Origin: a virus
Virus record (IMG/VR): IMGVR_UViG_3300042864_000650
Location: 1 to 46,137 of that record
DNA: 46,137 bases
Strand: one strand, 5' to 3'
In this document: piece after piece, positions 15,755 through 21,382 of the stretch
How positions within the stretch are numbered: the first letter of the stretch is position 1
Layout of the letters: the number at the start of each line of letters is the position of its first letter
Translations under genes and position numbers: made by a program
The notes under the pieces: model-generated
Databases searched by the model: none
What the model saw: the letters and a program-made list of their open reading frames with translations, nothing else
Told to the model about the DNA's origin: nothing

Positions 15755-15760
15755 ATACCT

Positions 15761-15766
15761 AGTTTA
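15761..15766 (-). promoter_or_regulatory. -10 hexamer TAAACT, leaderless
   Basis: TAAACT lies 6 nt before the ATG at 15754, in an AAGAAGTAAACTAG context shared with 15101-15106. Confidence 0.55.
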
Positions 15767-15775
15767 CTTCTTAAA

Positions 15776-15949
15776 TTATCCACCGTTGCGGTAAAAACCA
15801 CGTCCAATGAGGTTAATAACAGGCGCAGAGAAGATTCTTTTCAACTCTTCAGCGCATACAGGGCAGTTTTCTTGCACCTGCGGCTTATGAACAGAGCGTT
15901 CTTCTTCATAATAGTGCTCATTGTTGCATTTGTACTGATAAATTGCCAT
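15776..15949 (-). CDS. FmdB-type zinc-ribbon protein (57 aa)
   Basis: The ORF begins MAIYQYKCNNEHYYEEERSV and contains QENCPVCAEELKRIFSAPV, matching the FmdB regulatory family layout (IYxYxC...E, then CPxC, then R-x-[FI]). The first Cys pair is incomplete (C with N/H positions), so zinc binding may use His. FmdB-like proteins are common in phages with unknown targets. AGGA lies 6 nt before the ATG. Confidence 0.75.
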   Translation of the reverse strand: MAIYQYKCNNEHYYEEERSVHKPQVQENCPVCAEELKRIFSAPVINLIGRGFYRNGG

Positions 15950-16000
15950 TTTGTCCTACTCAACCCGAAAAATTTTACATTCTGGGGATAACTATACTAT

Positions 16001-16345
16001 TTACTCGTACCTTACAGGCACTTCCATGTCAGGGTCCAGGTGATGGGCGACTGCAACACGGTGGTGACCGTCCATCAACCGCATAAAACCGTCCCTGCGC
16101 TCTACTTGTACTGGTGCAAGGACACCTTTGTCCTTAATGTAGTCATATAAGTTGTCGTATCCTAGGTCTTCTTCTTGAGGAAGGAGGCTTACCTCTGACT
16201 TTGAGTCCTCTACGTGGAAATCTAATGAGCCAGGGATGTCTTTATATGGTGTGAACCTGTGCTCAGTGTTTGCTTTGAGTGACGGAATGTTGACAAGGTC
16301 TCTTGCTAGCATTGTTTCTCTGAATTGGTTACGGTTAAGAGTCAT
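16001..16345 (-). CDS. ParB/sulfiredoxin-fold protein, copy 3
   Basis: The 114-aa protein ends with the ParB/Srx core: YIKDKGVLAPVQVERRDG, FMRLMDGHHRVAVAHHLDPD and VPVRYE. DGHHR occupies the GxxR position used for CTP/ATP phosphate binding in this superfamily. There is no helix-turn-helix, so it is not a full partition ParB. It begins with the MTLNRNQF tag. It is last in a TAATG-coupled operon whose promoter holds a parS site. Confidence 0.75.
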   Translation of the reverse strand: MTLNRNQFRETMLARDLVNIPSLKANTEHRFTPYKDIPGSLDFHVEDSKSEVSLLPQEEDLGYDNLYDYIKDKGVLAPVQVERRDGFMRLMDGHHRVAVAHHLDPDMEVPVRYE

Positions 16346-16794
16346 TAGAACTTCTCTTCAGCCGCATGTGGGTAACTTCTTTCGTAGTCATCACCTTGCA
16401 AGCCACTGTAATTGAAGTCGTCATCATATATAACGGGTACATAAACGGTTTTACCCTCTTTAGCCAGGTCACTAGAGGCTTGAACACGGTGGTGACCTTG
16501 TCCCATTGTGAAAGTACCATCTTGTTCAGGGACAATCGTGACATGACGCCGTACACCTTCTTTAGCAATGGTTTCTTTAAACTTTGTGGTCTTTTTATCT
16601 TCCCATAGTTCGTCCATAGTTTCAGCAGGTCTTGGTACCCCAGTTGACACTTTTTCAAAAGTATAAGGGTCAAGGAGGGTATTACTTATTTCATGCGACC
16701 TACGGTCAACCGAATCGGACACCAGACCCTTGATTTCATCACCAGTCATGAATAACTTGTACTGGTGGGGGCTTAAATGGTTACGTGCAGACAT
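16345..16794 (-). CDS. ParB/sulfiredoxin-fold protein, copy 2
   Basis: The 149-aa protein has the core IAKEGVRRHVTIVPEQDG, TMGQGHHRVQASSDLAKEG and VYVPVIYDDDF. The GHHR motif is preceded by the usual strand. It starts MSARNHLSPHQYKLFMTGDE, sharing the short N-terminal tag with neighbours, and adds a divergent middle part that could be a substrate or partner surface. TAATG overlaps on both sides show strict co-translation with its paralogues. Confidence 0.75.
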   Translation of the reverse strand: MSARNHLSPHQYKLFMTGDEIKGLVSDSVDRRSHEISNTLLDPYTFEKVSTGVPRPAETMDELWEDKKTTKFKETIAKEGVRRHVTIVPEQDGTFTMGQGHHRVQASSDLAKEGKTVYVPVIYDDDFNYSGLQGDDYERSYPHAAEEKF

Positions 16795-17108
16795 TAGTAA
16801 CCGTATTGTACTGGAATAAAGGAGTCAGGGTTCAAGTCATGTGCGATAGCGGTGCGGTGGTGACCATCCATAATGGTAGGTGCCCCCTTGCGGTCATTCA
16901 ACCGAACTGGTGTTCGTACACCATTTTTCTTAATATCTTCTCGTAAACCAGAATAGGTAAGGGAAGGACCCTTACTTTGGTATACATGCTCTTGATATAG
17001 GTTTGAATCTTTAAGACTTGATGCACTTGGGTCGTCGTTAGCACCAAAATTAACTAGTTCACCTGCTGTAAAGAACAAACGACGCTGTAGGTGGTCAGAT
17101 GCAGACAT
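16794..17108 (-). CDS. ParB/sulfiredoxin-fold protein, copy 1
   Basis: A 104-aa paralogue with IKKNGVRTPVRLNDRKGAP, IMDGHHRTAIAHDLNPD and FIPVQYGY. It is the most compact of the three, starting MSASDHLQRRLFFTAGELVN. The three copies share [KD]xGVxxPV...MDGHHRxAxAHxL[DN]PD...PVxY. Small single-domain ParB-like proteins may be nucleotide-dependent switches, nucleases or kinases, and the family does not tell which. Confidence 0.75.
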   Translation of the reverse strand: MSASDHLQRRLFFTAGELVNFGANDDPSASSLKDSNLYQEHVYQSKGPSLTYSGLREDIKKNGVRTPVRLNDRKGAPTIMDGHHRTAIAHDLNPDSFIPVQYGY

Positions 17109-17836
17109 TACCAGTTCTTGCGTTCTCTGTTTTGGATGGTGATGTTACTCTCGGGCATTACCCCTGTGTAGTCCATCGGAAGTGTTGGTTGTTCTAACGT
17201 CTGCTTCTCACCGAACTGAGCCATGTTCAGGCTAGGGGAAGGGACCATGTAAGAGGTTGTATGGTACCGAATAGACTCATTGTCCATCATGTCGTAATCT
17301 AAATCTGGTGTTTCAGTATTATTCTGGTACGGTACAACTTTATTTTGACGTAATGCGTTAAGTGCTGACTTGACCAGTGGGTGGTCTACACCATGGCTAC
17401 TACGAGACAGGTTAATTGATGTAGGGACGTTATGACCCTTTTCCTGCAAGAAGTGTGCGTGTGCCTCGTTAGCAATGTCATCTGGAACAGTTACTGGATG
17501 AATCTTGGCGTGTGGGGAAATGGCAAGCCTTTGTACGTTAGGAACGTCCTCTGGTCCATCATATAGAGGTTCGTCGTCGTCATTGGTCTTGTATGACCAG
17601 TGTGGATTAATACGCTGTGCTGCTTGGTCTGCTGAGCCAACATGAATAACTGGTGCCTTCATGAACTCTGGACGTAGGTCGGCGTGGGTACCGTGATACA
17701 CCTCAATGCCTTCGGGATTTTTTCTAAAATCAGGAGAAGGGTTCTGCATCTGTTGCATCAAAGCAAACCGTGGGTTAAAGTCCTTCGGTGCTTCAGATGT
17801 AACTGGAATCTTACCAAAGAGGTCTTTGTTGAGCAT
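17108..17836 (-). CDS. ADP-ribosyltransferase-fold candidate (242 aa)
   Basis: It carries EVYHGTHADLRPEFMKAPVI and HVGSADQAAQRI, a pattern of ART-like phage proteins in which HGT supplies the NAD-binding strand and H-x-G-x-x-x-x-A follows. The remaining ~150 residues have no recognised domain. The MLNKDLF start resembles the tag of the next gene upstream. It is coupled by TAATG at both ends in the parS operon. Catalytic activity is inference; no clear terminal Glu motif can be assigned. Confidence 0.6.
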   Translation of the reverse strand: MLNKDLFGKIPVTSEAPKDFNPRFALMQQMQNPSPDFRKNPEGIEVYHGTHADLRPEFMKAPVIHVGSADQAAQRINPHWSYKTNDDDEPLYDGPEDVPNVQRLAISPHAKIHPVTVPDDIANEAHAHFLQEKGHNVPTSINLSRSSHGVDHPLVKSALNALRQNKVVPYQNNTETPDLDYDMMDNESIRYHTTSYMVPSPSLNMAQFGEKQTLEQPTLPMDYTGVMPESNITIQNRERKNW

Positions 17837-18144
17837 TATTCAACCTGCTTCAGCGCAAGTGGGGAGATGGAGTGTTTGAGTACTTCACCGTTCTCTGCCC
17901 AGTCCCAAGGTGCAGAATTAGGTAATTCAACAGAAAACACTGCATCACCGTACTCACGAGCACCTTCAATGTTGTTTGCTAGATATACACCTTCAGGATG
18001 CCCTGCCTCGTGGGTTTCACCCTCTTCTAGACCTTCATAGCCTTCGGCGGGGTTGTTAGCCTTTAATCCATGCTTCATGATGGATTCAACGTTGCTGTCG
18101 CTTGTACCGTGGTAATAGGTACGGAACTGGTGGCGGTTGAGCAT
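17836..18144 (-). CDS. ADP-ribosyltransferase-fold protein, operon head
   Basis: The 102-aa protein starts MLNRHQFRTYYHGTSDSNVE. It then shows IMKHGLKA, GVYLANNIEGAREYGDAVFS and VELP, the H-G-T, then I..G[LI], then VYLA....A..YG..V..V ordering of KptA/ART-fold proteins. It is first in the five-gene operon 18144-16001. TAAACT lies 6 nt before the ATG and a perfect parS lies between this hexamer and the -35 position. ParB binding there would be expected to affect transcription. Confidence 0.7.
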   Translation of the reverse strand: MLNRHQFRTYYHGTSDSNVESIMKHGLKANNPAEGYEGLEEGETHEAGHPEGVYLANNIEGAREYGDAVFSVELPNSAPWDWAENGEVLKHSISPLALKQVE

Positions 18145-18150
18145 GTACCA

Positions 18151-18156
18151 AGTTTA
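18151..18156 (-). promoter_or_regulatory. -10 hexamer TAAACT of the parS operon
   Basis: TAAACT is 6 nt before the ATG at 18144; parS starts 3 bp upstream of it. Confidence 0.6.
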
Positions 18157-18159
18157 CAA

Positions 18160-18175
18160 TGTTTCACGTGAAACA
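18160..18175. promoter_or_regulatory. parS: Perfect parS site (ParB-binding palindrome)
   Basis: The 16-bp palindrome TGTTTCACGTGAAACA matches the conserved bacterial chromosomal parS consensus at every position. It covers about -16 to -31 relative to the ATG at 18144, inside the predicted promoter. Established: host ParB binds this sequence, loads as a CTP clamp and slides. Inference: the phage recruits host ParB for tethering, segregation or promoter control. Confidence 0.9.
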
Positions 18176-18213
18176 ATTTGAGAATAGGGCTACAAAATTT
18201 GGATTTTTCAGTT

Positions 18214-18246
18214 ATCCCATTTTCCACTATGGGGCTACATGGGGTA
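18214..18246 (-). promoter_or_regulatory. Degenerate copy of the array promoter element
   Basis: TACCCC (18246-18241), exactly 21 nt, then TGGGAT (18219-18214). The -10 lacks the usual A at position 2 and no start codon follows at the expected place. Probably decayed. Confidence 0.35.
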
Positions 18247-18259
18247 TTGCTGAGTACTG

Positions 18260-18313
18260 GGGGGTGGACCCTGCCAACTACCCCCGTGAAAGTGCCCCCC
18301 TAACCATGGGGGG
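18260..18313 (-). ncRNA. Structured leader, two GC hairpins
   Basis: No gene lies between 18176 and 18366. The promoter at 18321-18353 would start RNA near 18314. The first bases then form CCCCCC-AUGGUUA-GGGGGG (18313-18295), followed by an ~8-bp stem (18285-18260, one G-U pair). The transcript would run through parS into the ART/ParB operon. It may be a 5' UTR, attenuator or independent small RNA; only the pairing is directly seen. Confidence 0.45.
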
Positions 18314-18320
18314 TACTCTC

Positions 18321-18353
18321 ATCTTATCACAGCCGAGGCTGTTGCTTGGGGTA
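18321..18353 (-). promoter_or_regulatory. Array promoter element without adjacent ATG
   Basis: TACCCC, 21 nt, TAAGAT in canonical spacing, but the expected +1 (18314) begins a hairpin instead of a start codon. It is the only well-preserved copy not leading directly into an ORF. Confidence 0.7.
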
Positions 18354-18366
18354 GGGGGGGGTACCC

Positions 18367-19101
18367 CTAGTCAATGCTCACTGTGAATGTGACGTCTCCG
18401 AGGGTGTCCCGCACCTTGTCGCTGAAGTCGTAGTCGCTGATGATGCTCTCAACGGCGCTGGAGAAGTCGTAAGACTCGGTCACCTCTTCGGCAGAAGTGA
18501 TGAAGTCTCCATTCTCAATGATGCCTTCGCAGATGCTCTCAATCTCGCTGGTGACCTGTGAGAGCACCTGAGAGGAAATGAGTGTGATGAGTTGGGCGAC
18601 AATGTCGCTGATGGCTGTTGCTGTGGTGGTGGTTGTTTCCATAACTCCATCGTAGGCGCTAGGGGGGGTCTCCATGGGGTAGGGGGTCGGCGCCGCATTT
18701 ACTTGTACTGTGCAACTAGATGTTTCACGTGAAACATTCTCAGGGCTACCAAGTTCCACGTGCTCACGTGAGGGGGATGGGGGCAGGGTTTCACCACGTA
18801 CACGTGCATTCAGTATTGCTACACGCTCAGTAGGCATCCATGCATCCAGCGTATCTATGCGTACGCCCACCATATCCTCGCCCACCTCTAGGAAGGTTCC
18901 CGACTGTAAAGCATTCGCCCATGCATATGACTCTTCAGCCTGACGGAGCATCTGCCCAGCCAATTCCATAGAGCCAGCATCAGCCAGTTTCCCAGCCACA
19001 TCTAGGTAATACTCCCCAGCCACCCATACATGGTGACCTAGTGAGTATCCACCCATGTAGTAGTGGCGTGTCGTGTTGTGTGTTGTCGTGTCGTTGTTCA
19101 T
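18367..19101 (-). CDS. Fused two-cassette protein (244 aa)
   Basis: The N-terminal part (1 to ~115) contains helices such as LADAGSMELAGQMLRQAEES; the C-terminal part from Met154 is acidic and helical (ISDIVAQLITLISS, then SDYDFSDKVRDTLGD). A complete array promoter (18649-18681) lies inside the gene exactly 6 nt before the in-frame ATG at 18642. This ORF is therefore probably two cassettes that lost the stop between them, and a 91-aa internal product (18367-18642) may be made separately. A second perfect parS encodes NVSRET within it. Function unknown. Confidence 0.7.
   Translation of the reverse strand: MNNDTTTHNTTRHYYMGGYSLGHHVWVAGEYYLDVAGKLADAGSMELAGQMLRQAEESYAWANALQSGTFLEVGEDMVGVRIDTLDAWMPTERVAILNARVRGETLPPSPSREHVELGSPENVSRETSSCTVQVNAAPTPYPMETPPSAYDGVMETTTTTATAISDIVAQLITLISSQVLSQVTSEIESICEGIIENGDFITSAEEVTESYDFSSAVESIISDYDFSDKVRDTLGDVTFTVSID
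18649..18681 (-). promoter_or_regulatory. Array promoter element inside a coding region
   Basis: TACCCC, 21 nt, TACGAT, 6 nt, then ATG at 18642. It is embedded in the 244-aa ORF and drives a predicted in-frame 91-aa product. Confidence 0.7.
18721..18736. promoter_or_regulatory. parS: Second perfect parS site
   Basis: TGTTTCACGTGAAACA again with no mismatch, 561 bp from the first site, inside the 244-aa ORF. Nearby CACGTG-centred half-palindromes (CTCACGTGAG at 18763-18772, TTCCACGTG at 18754-18762) may be weak extra sites. Two perfect copies so close are unlikely by chance. Confidence 0.9.
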
Positions 19102-19107
19102 GTCTTC

Positions 19108-19140
19108 ACCTTAGTCGTGTCGTGTCGTGTCCGTGGGGTA
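19108..19140 (-). promoter_or_regulatory. Array promoter for 19101
   Basis: TACCCC, 21 nt, TAAGGT, 6 nt, ATG. The transcript is predicted to be leaderless. Confidence 0.8.
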
Positions 19141-19159
19141 GGGGTGGCGTGTCGCCGCG

Positions 19160-19432
19160 CTAGTCCAGCAATCCCATGTACTCTAGGTCGTCCATCGTGG
19201 ATGCATATCCATCTAGGTCGTCTCCCAGCAAGTCTGCCAATAGTCCACGTGCCTCTGCTCTGCTGTCTGCTGTGCAGTGGCTGGTCTCGTAGTCGGAGCC
19301 ATCAAAGGCTTTGCACCCTTTGGCGCTGAAGTCTTTGGCGACTTTGGAGTAGGTGGTGCCCATCTCCTGTGCCACCTCATGGAGCGTTTCGTTCTCCCAA
19401 GGTTCTCCGCAATTCCTGCAATGTATGTCCAT
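19160..19432 (-). CDS. Zinc-finger-like conserved actinophage protein
   Basis: From the ATG at 19432 the 90-aa product begins MDIHCRNCGEPWENETLHEV and then has EMGTTYSKVAKDFSAKGC, SHCTADSR and an acidic end. The CRNCGEPW knuckle at the very start is shared by a family common in actinobacterial phages; function unknown. A GTG at 19471 extends the frame, but it lies upstream of the transcription start predicted from the promoter at 19472-19504, so the ATG is preferred. Confidence 0.7.
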   Translation of the reverse strand: MDIHCRNCGEPWENETLHEVAQEMGTTYSKVAKDFSAKGCKAFDGSDYETSHCTADSRAEARGLLADLLGDDLDGYASTMDDLEYMGLLD

Positions 19433-19471
19433 GTCGTTGTGCCCTTTCAGTTGGCGCTGGTTGATATCCAC

Positions 19472-19504
19472 ACCTTAGCCCACCCTCCCCACGTGCATGG
19501 GGTA
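19472..19504 (-). promoter_or_regulatory. Array promoter for 19432
   Basis: TACCCC, 21 nt, TAAGGT. Predicted +1 near 19465 leaves a ~33-nt leader with GAAAGGG before the ATG at 19432, so this copy is not leaderless. Confidence 0.75.
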
Positions 19505-19531
19505 GGGGGTGCTGTGTGGTGTGTCGTGTCG

Positions 19532-19924
19532 CTATCCGTACGTCACTTCACCGAGGATGGCGTACTGGAGCACCATGTCGCCGTCACTGGCGTCCATGTC
19601 ATCCCAGCGTACCCACGGGCACTGCTTCAGGATAGCCTCCACACCTTTCACGATGTCATTGGCTGTTAGCGCCTTCATGATTACCTTGGCATCTTCATCC
19701 GTGTCATAGGTGTTGGGGTCAGCAATAGCCAACTTGACGTAGATAGCGTCAGGGTCATATGGGGTGATATCCCAATCACAGCCTGATGCATACATGGGGG
19801 CAGAGCGCCACCAGTCGTAGCCAGCCTCGTCCCAGCCTGAGCCAAGAACGCTACTCATGAGTTCCTGTGTGGGTACTGGCAATGCCAGTGTTGTGTGGTG
19901 TGTGGTGTGTTGTGTCGTTGTCAT
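19532..19924 (-). CDS. Hypothetical acidic phage protein (130 aa)
   Basis: It has a Thr/His-rich head (MTTTQHTTHHTT), then acidic Trp-rich segments (WDEAGYDWWRSAPMY, PWVRWDDMDASDGDMV) and a C-terminus LQYAILGEVTYG. That ending matches the end of the 112-aa protein at 21005-21343 (WQYGFFGDVQYS), so the two appear related. Function unknown; the charge would fit a protein or DNA-mimic interaction. Confidence 0.65.
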   Translation of the reverse strand: MTTTQHTTHHTTLALPVPTQELMSSVLGSGWDEAGYDWWRSAPMYASGCDWDITPYDPDAIYVKLAIADPNTYDTDEDAKVIMKALTANDIVKGVEAILKQCPWVRWDDMDASDGDMVLQYAILGEVTYG

Positions 19925-19930
19925 GGTCTC

Positions 19931-19963
19931 ATCTTAGGGTGTGGTGTGTCGTTGCGTGGGGTA
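19931..19963 (-). promoter_or_regulatory. Array promoter for 19924
   Basis: TACCCC, 21 nt, TAAGAT, 6 nt, ATG; begins directly after the upstream TGA stop. Confidence 0.8.
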
Positions 19964-19968
19964 GGGGG

Positions 19969-20292
19969 TCAGATGTTGAAGAACACGTACCCGTTGGTCT
20001 CCCAGTAGTCATGCTGGAGGTCACGTGCATATGCTTCGTAGTCAATGTAATGCGCTAGGTGGTCGGGCACGTCCATCGTTTCGTCAAATAGGTGCTCTGC
20101 AAACTTCAGGAAGTTACGCCAGCATCCACGGTATGAGTCCATGAAACCTGACACCTCTGACTCATAGTCTTTGGTGATGTGATGGTTCTCACAATAGATA
20201 ATGAATGCATCGTGGTCAATTCCGTGGTCAGTGCATAGCGCCTGTACCTCTTCGTTGTCAGCAATGTGAATGAATGTCTGTGTCGTTGTCAT
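19969..20292 (-). CDS. ArdA-like antirestriction protein, short
   Basis: The 107-aa acidic protein contains GFMDSYRGCWRNFLKFAEHL and, further on, AHYIDYEAYARDLQHDYW followed by GYVFFNI. These match the C-terminal half of ArdA antirestriction proteins (YxGxx....FAE, YIDYxxYARDL, VF). ArdA mimics bent B-DNA to block type I restriction enzymes. Normal ArdA is about 165 aa, so this form lacks most of the N-terminal domain. The dimer interface lies in the conserved C-terminal part. Confidence 0.75.
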   Translation of the reverse strand: MTTTQTFIHIADNEEVQALCTDHGIDHDAFIIYCENHHITKDYESEVSGFMDSYRGCWRNFLKFAEHLFDETMDVPDHLAHYIDYEAYARDLQHDYWETNGYVFFNI

Positions 20293-20450
20293 GGCTTCAC
20301 TTTACCAGTCGGGGTAGTTGTGCGTGGGGTAGGGGTGCTGGGGTGTGTCGCCTTGCGATGTGCTTTCACGGTGCATTTGTGGCATGGTAAGACAGTGAAG
20401 TACCCTAGTGGGTCATGGTGTCCACAGGTGGCTGTGAGTTTCTTAGTCAT
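20289..20450 (-). CDS. Small Cys/His protein read through a promoter
   Basis: The 53-aa ORF starts MTKKLTATCGHHDPLGYFTV and has LPCHKCTVKAHRK, a possible zinc site. Its last ~15 codons (STPTPRTTTPTGKVKP) are the translated promoter of the next gene, ending at an ATGA overlap with it. The stop seems to have been lost so that the cassette boundary became coding. The start overlaps the stop of the 48-aa gene by 8 bp. Confidence 0.55.
   Translation of the reverse strand: MTKKLTATCGHHDPLGYFTVLPCHKCTVKAHRKATHPSTPTPRTTTPTGKVKP
20299..20331 (-). promoter_or_regulatory. Array promoter for 20292
   Basis: TACCCC, 21 nt, TAAAGT, 6 nt, ATG; lies wholly inside the 3' end of the 53-aa ORF. Confidence 0.8.
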
Positions 20451-20589
20451 GTGTGTCGTCCTCTGTTGTGTCGGGCACACCAGCGAGTTCTAGCGCCTCT
20501 TCGTGTGTCATGTCCATGTTGTTGATACGTGCAATGCCATAGGCGAGTACCCGTGACATTGCGTTGCTGAAGTCGTTGTCGTTGTTCAT
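20443..20589 (-). CDS. Small helical protein (48 aa)
   Basis: The ORF starts MNNDNDFSNAMSRVLAYGIA, then MTHEEALELAGVPDTTED, an acidic helical miniprotein. The ATG is 6 nt from a canonical TAAGGT, within an ATGA overlap with the upstream gene. Function unknown. Confidence 0.65.
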   Translation of the reverse strand: MNNDNDFSNAMSRVLAYGIARINNMDMTHEEALELAGVPDTTEDDTHD

Positions 20590-20960
20590 ACAATCACCTT
20601 AGCCGTTGAGTCGCCTGTGCATGGGGTAGGGGGGTGAGCCTCCAGCCATTGGCACAGCCAGCGCACAGCATCGTCAGGGCAATCGTTGTATGTGTCGTAG
20701 TCAATGGGGTTGCCGTTGTCGTAGCGTGACCTGTCGCCGTCTAGTTCCCAGCGTGTCCCGTAGGTGGTGGTGGTGTCGTCATAATACTCATCAGCGTCTG
20801 CCACCTCTCCGATAGTCCAATGCTCTCCAGCGATAGTGGTATTGTAGGCACGTCCCATAGACCAGCCGTAACCAGCATTCTTATTGAGCGTGAATGTTAC
20901 ACGTTCGCCATTGCAGTAGTCGTAGATAATCTTGGGGGTTTGGGTCTTGTTCGTTGTCAT
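20586..20960 (-). CDS. Acidic hypothetical protein (124 aa)
   Basis: Asp/Tyr/Thr-rich, with NKNAGYGWSMGRAYNTTIAG, IGEVADADEYYDD and a Trp pair, WLCQWLEAH. The C-terminal PPTPCTGDSTAKVIV is the next gene's promoter read in frame up to an ATGA overlap. Strong net negative charge fits a nucleic-acid mimic or inhibitor, which is speculative. Confidence 0.65.
   Translation of the reverse strand: MTTNKTQTPKIIYDYCNGERVTFTLNKNAGYGWSMGRAYNTTIAGEHWTIGEVADADEYYDDTTTTYGTRWELDGDRSRYDNGNPIDYDTYNDCPDDAVRWLCQWLEAHPPTPCTGDSTAKVIV
20596..20628 (-). promoter_or_regulatory. Array promoter for 20589
   Basis: TACCCC, 21 nt, TAAGGT, 6 nt, ATG; translated as the tail of the 124-aa gene. Confidence 0.8.
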
Positions 20961-20966
20961 ATCTGT

Positions 20967-20999
20967 ACCTTAGTCGTTGTCAGTTGTGTGCGTGGGATA
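20967..20999 (-). promoter_or_regulatory. Array promoter for 20960 (TATCCC variant)
   Basis: TATCCC instead of TACCCC, then 21 nt, TAAGGT, 6 nt, ATG. The only strong copy with a change in the hexamer. Confidence 0.75.
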
Positions 21000-21004
21000 G
21001 GGGG

Positions 21005-21343
21005 TCATGAGTATTGCACGTCACCAAAGAAACCGTACTGCCACACGTAGTTACGCTCATGTGAGTCTGACTCCATGCGTATGAGTTCTTGTGTCTCTTC
21101 CTGTGAGTGTGCCAGTGCATACAACCTGAGTCCACGTAGTAGTGTCTCTGTGTCGTATGTGAGAATGTCACCGTTCTCATACCTGAACCATAGGTCACCA
21201 TCGCCTGTGGAGTTGTTGTGTGTGTCGTACTCCCCAGCCCAGTGGCGAGTACCATCGTTGTTCTTCATGAAGCGTACCCAGTCGCCTGTGACGATTAGGG
21301 AATACTCTATCTTTACTTCATAGCGTGTCATTGTCGTTGTCAT
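21005..21343 (-). CDS. Hypothetical phage protein (112 aa)
   Basis: Strand-rich N-terminus (MTRYEVKIEYSLIVTGDWVR), a FRYENGDILTYDTET segment and a helical end closing with YVWQYGFFGDVQYS. The ending matches the 130-aa protein at 19532-19924. A second Met four codons in (MTRYEVK) is possible, but the promoter spacing favours the first ATG. Function unknown. Confidence 0.65.
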   Translation of the reverse strand: MTTTMTRYEVKIEYSLIVTGDWVRFMKNNDGTRHWAGEYDTHNNSTGDGDLWFRYENGDILTYDTETLLRGLRLYALAHSQEETQELIRMESDSHERNYVWQYGFFGDVQYS

Positions 21344-21349
21344 ACTCTT

Positions 21350-21382
21350 ACCTTAGTTGTTGTAGTGGTCGTGCGTGGGGTA
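21350..21382 (-). promoter_or_regulatory. Array promoter for 21343
   Basis: TACCCC, 21 nt, TAAGGT, 6 nt, ATG; follows the structured noncoding segment rather than a stop codon. Confidence 0.8.

Noticed and set aside
16001-17108. The three GHHR proteins as a genuine parABS partition system
   Set aside because: They lack the helix-turn-helix and dimerisation domains of partition ParB, and no ParA ATPase is present in the window.
18348-18366. A plus-strand array promoter from the TACCCC next to the 18.35 kb G tract
   Set aside because: At the fixed 21-nt distance the plus strand reads GTGACG, not TANNNT, and no plus-strand gene follows.
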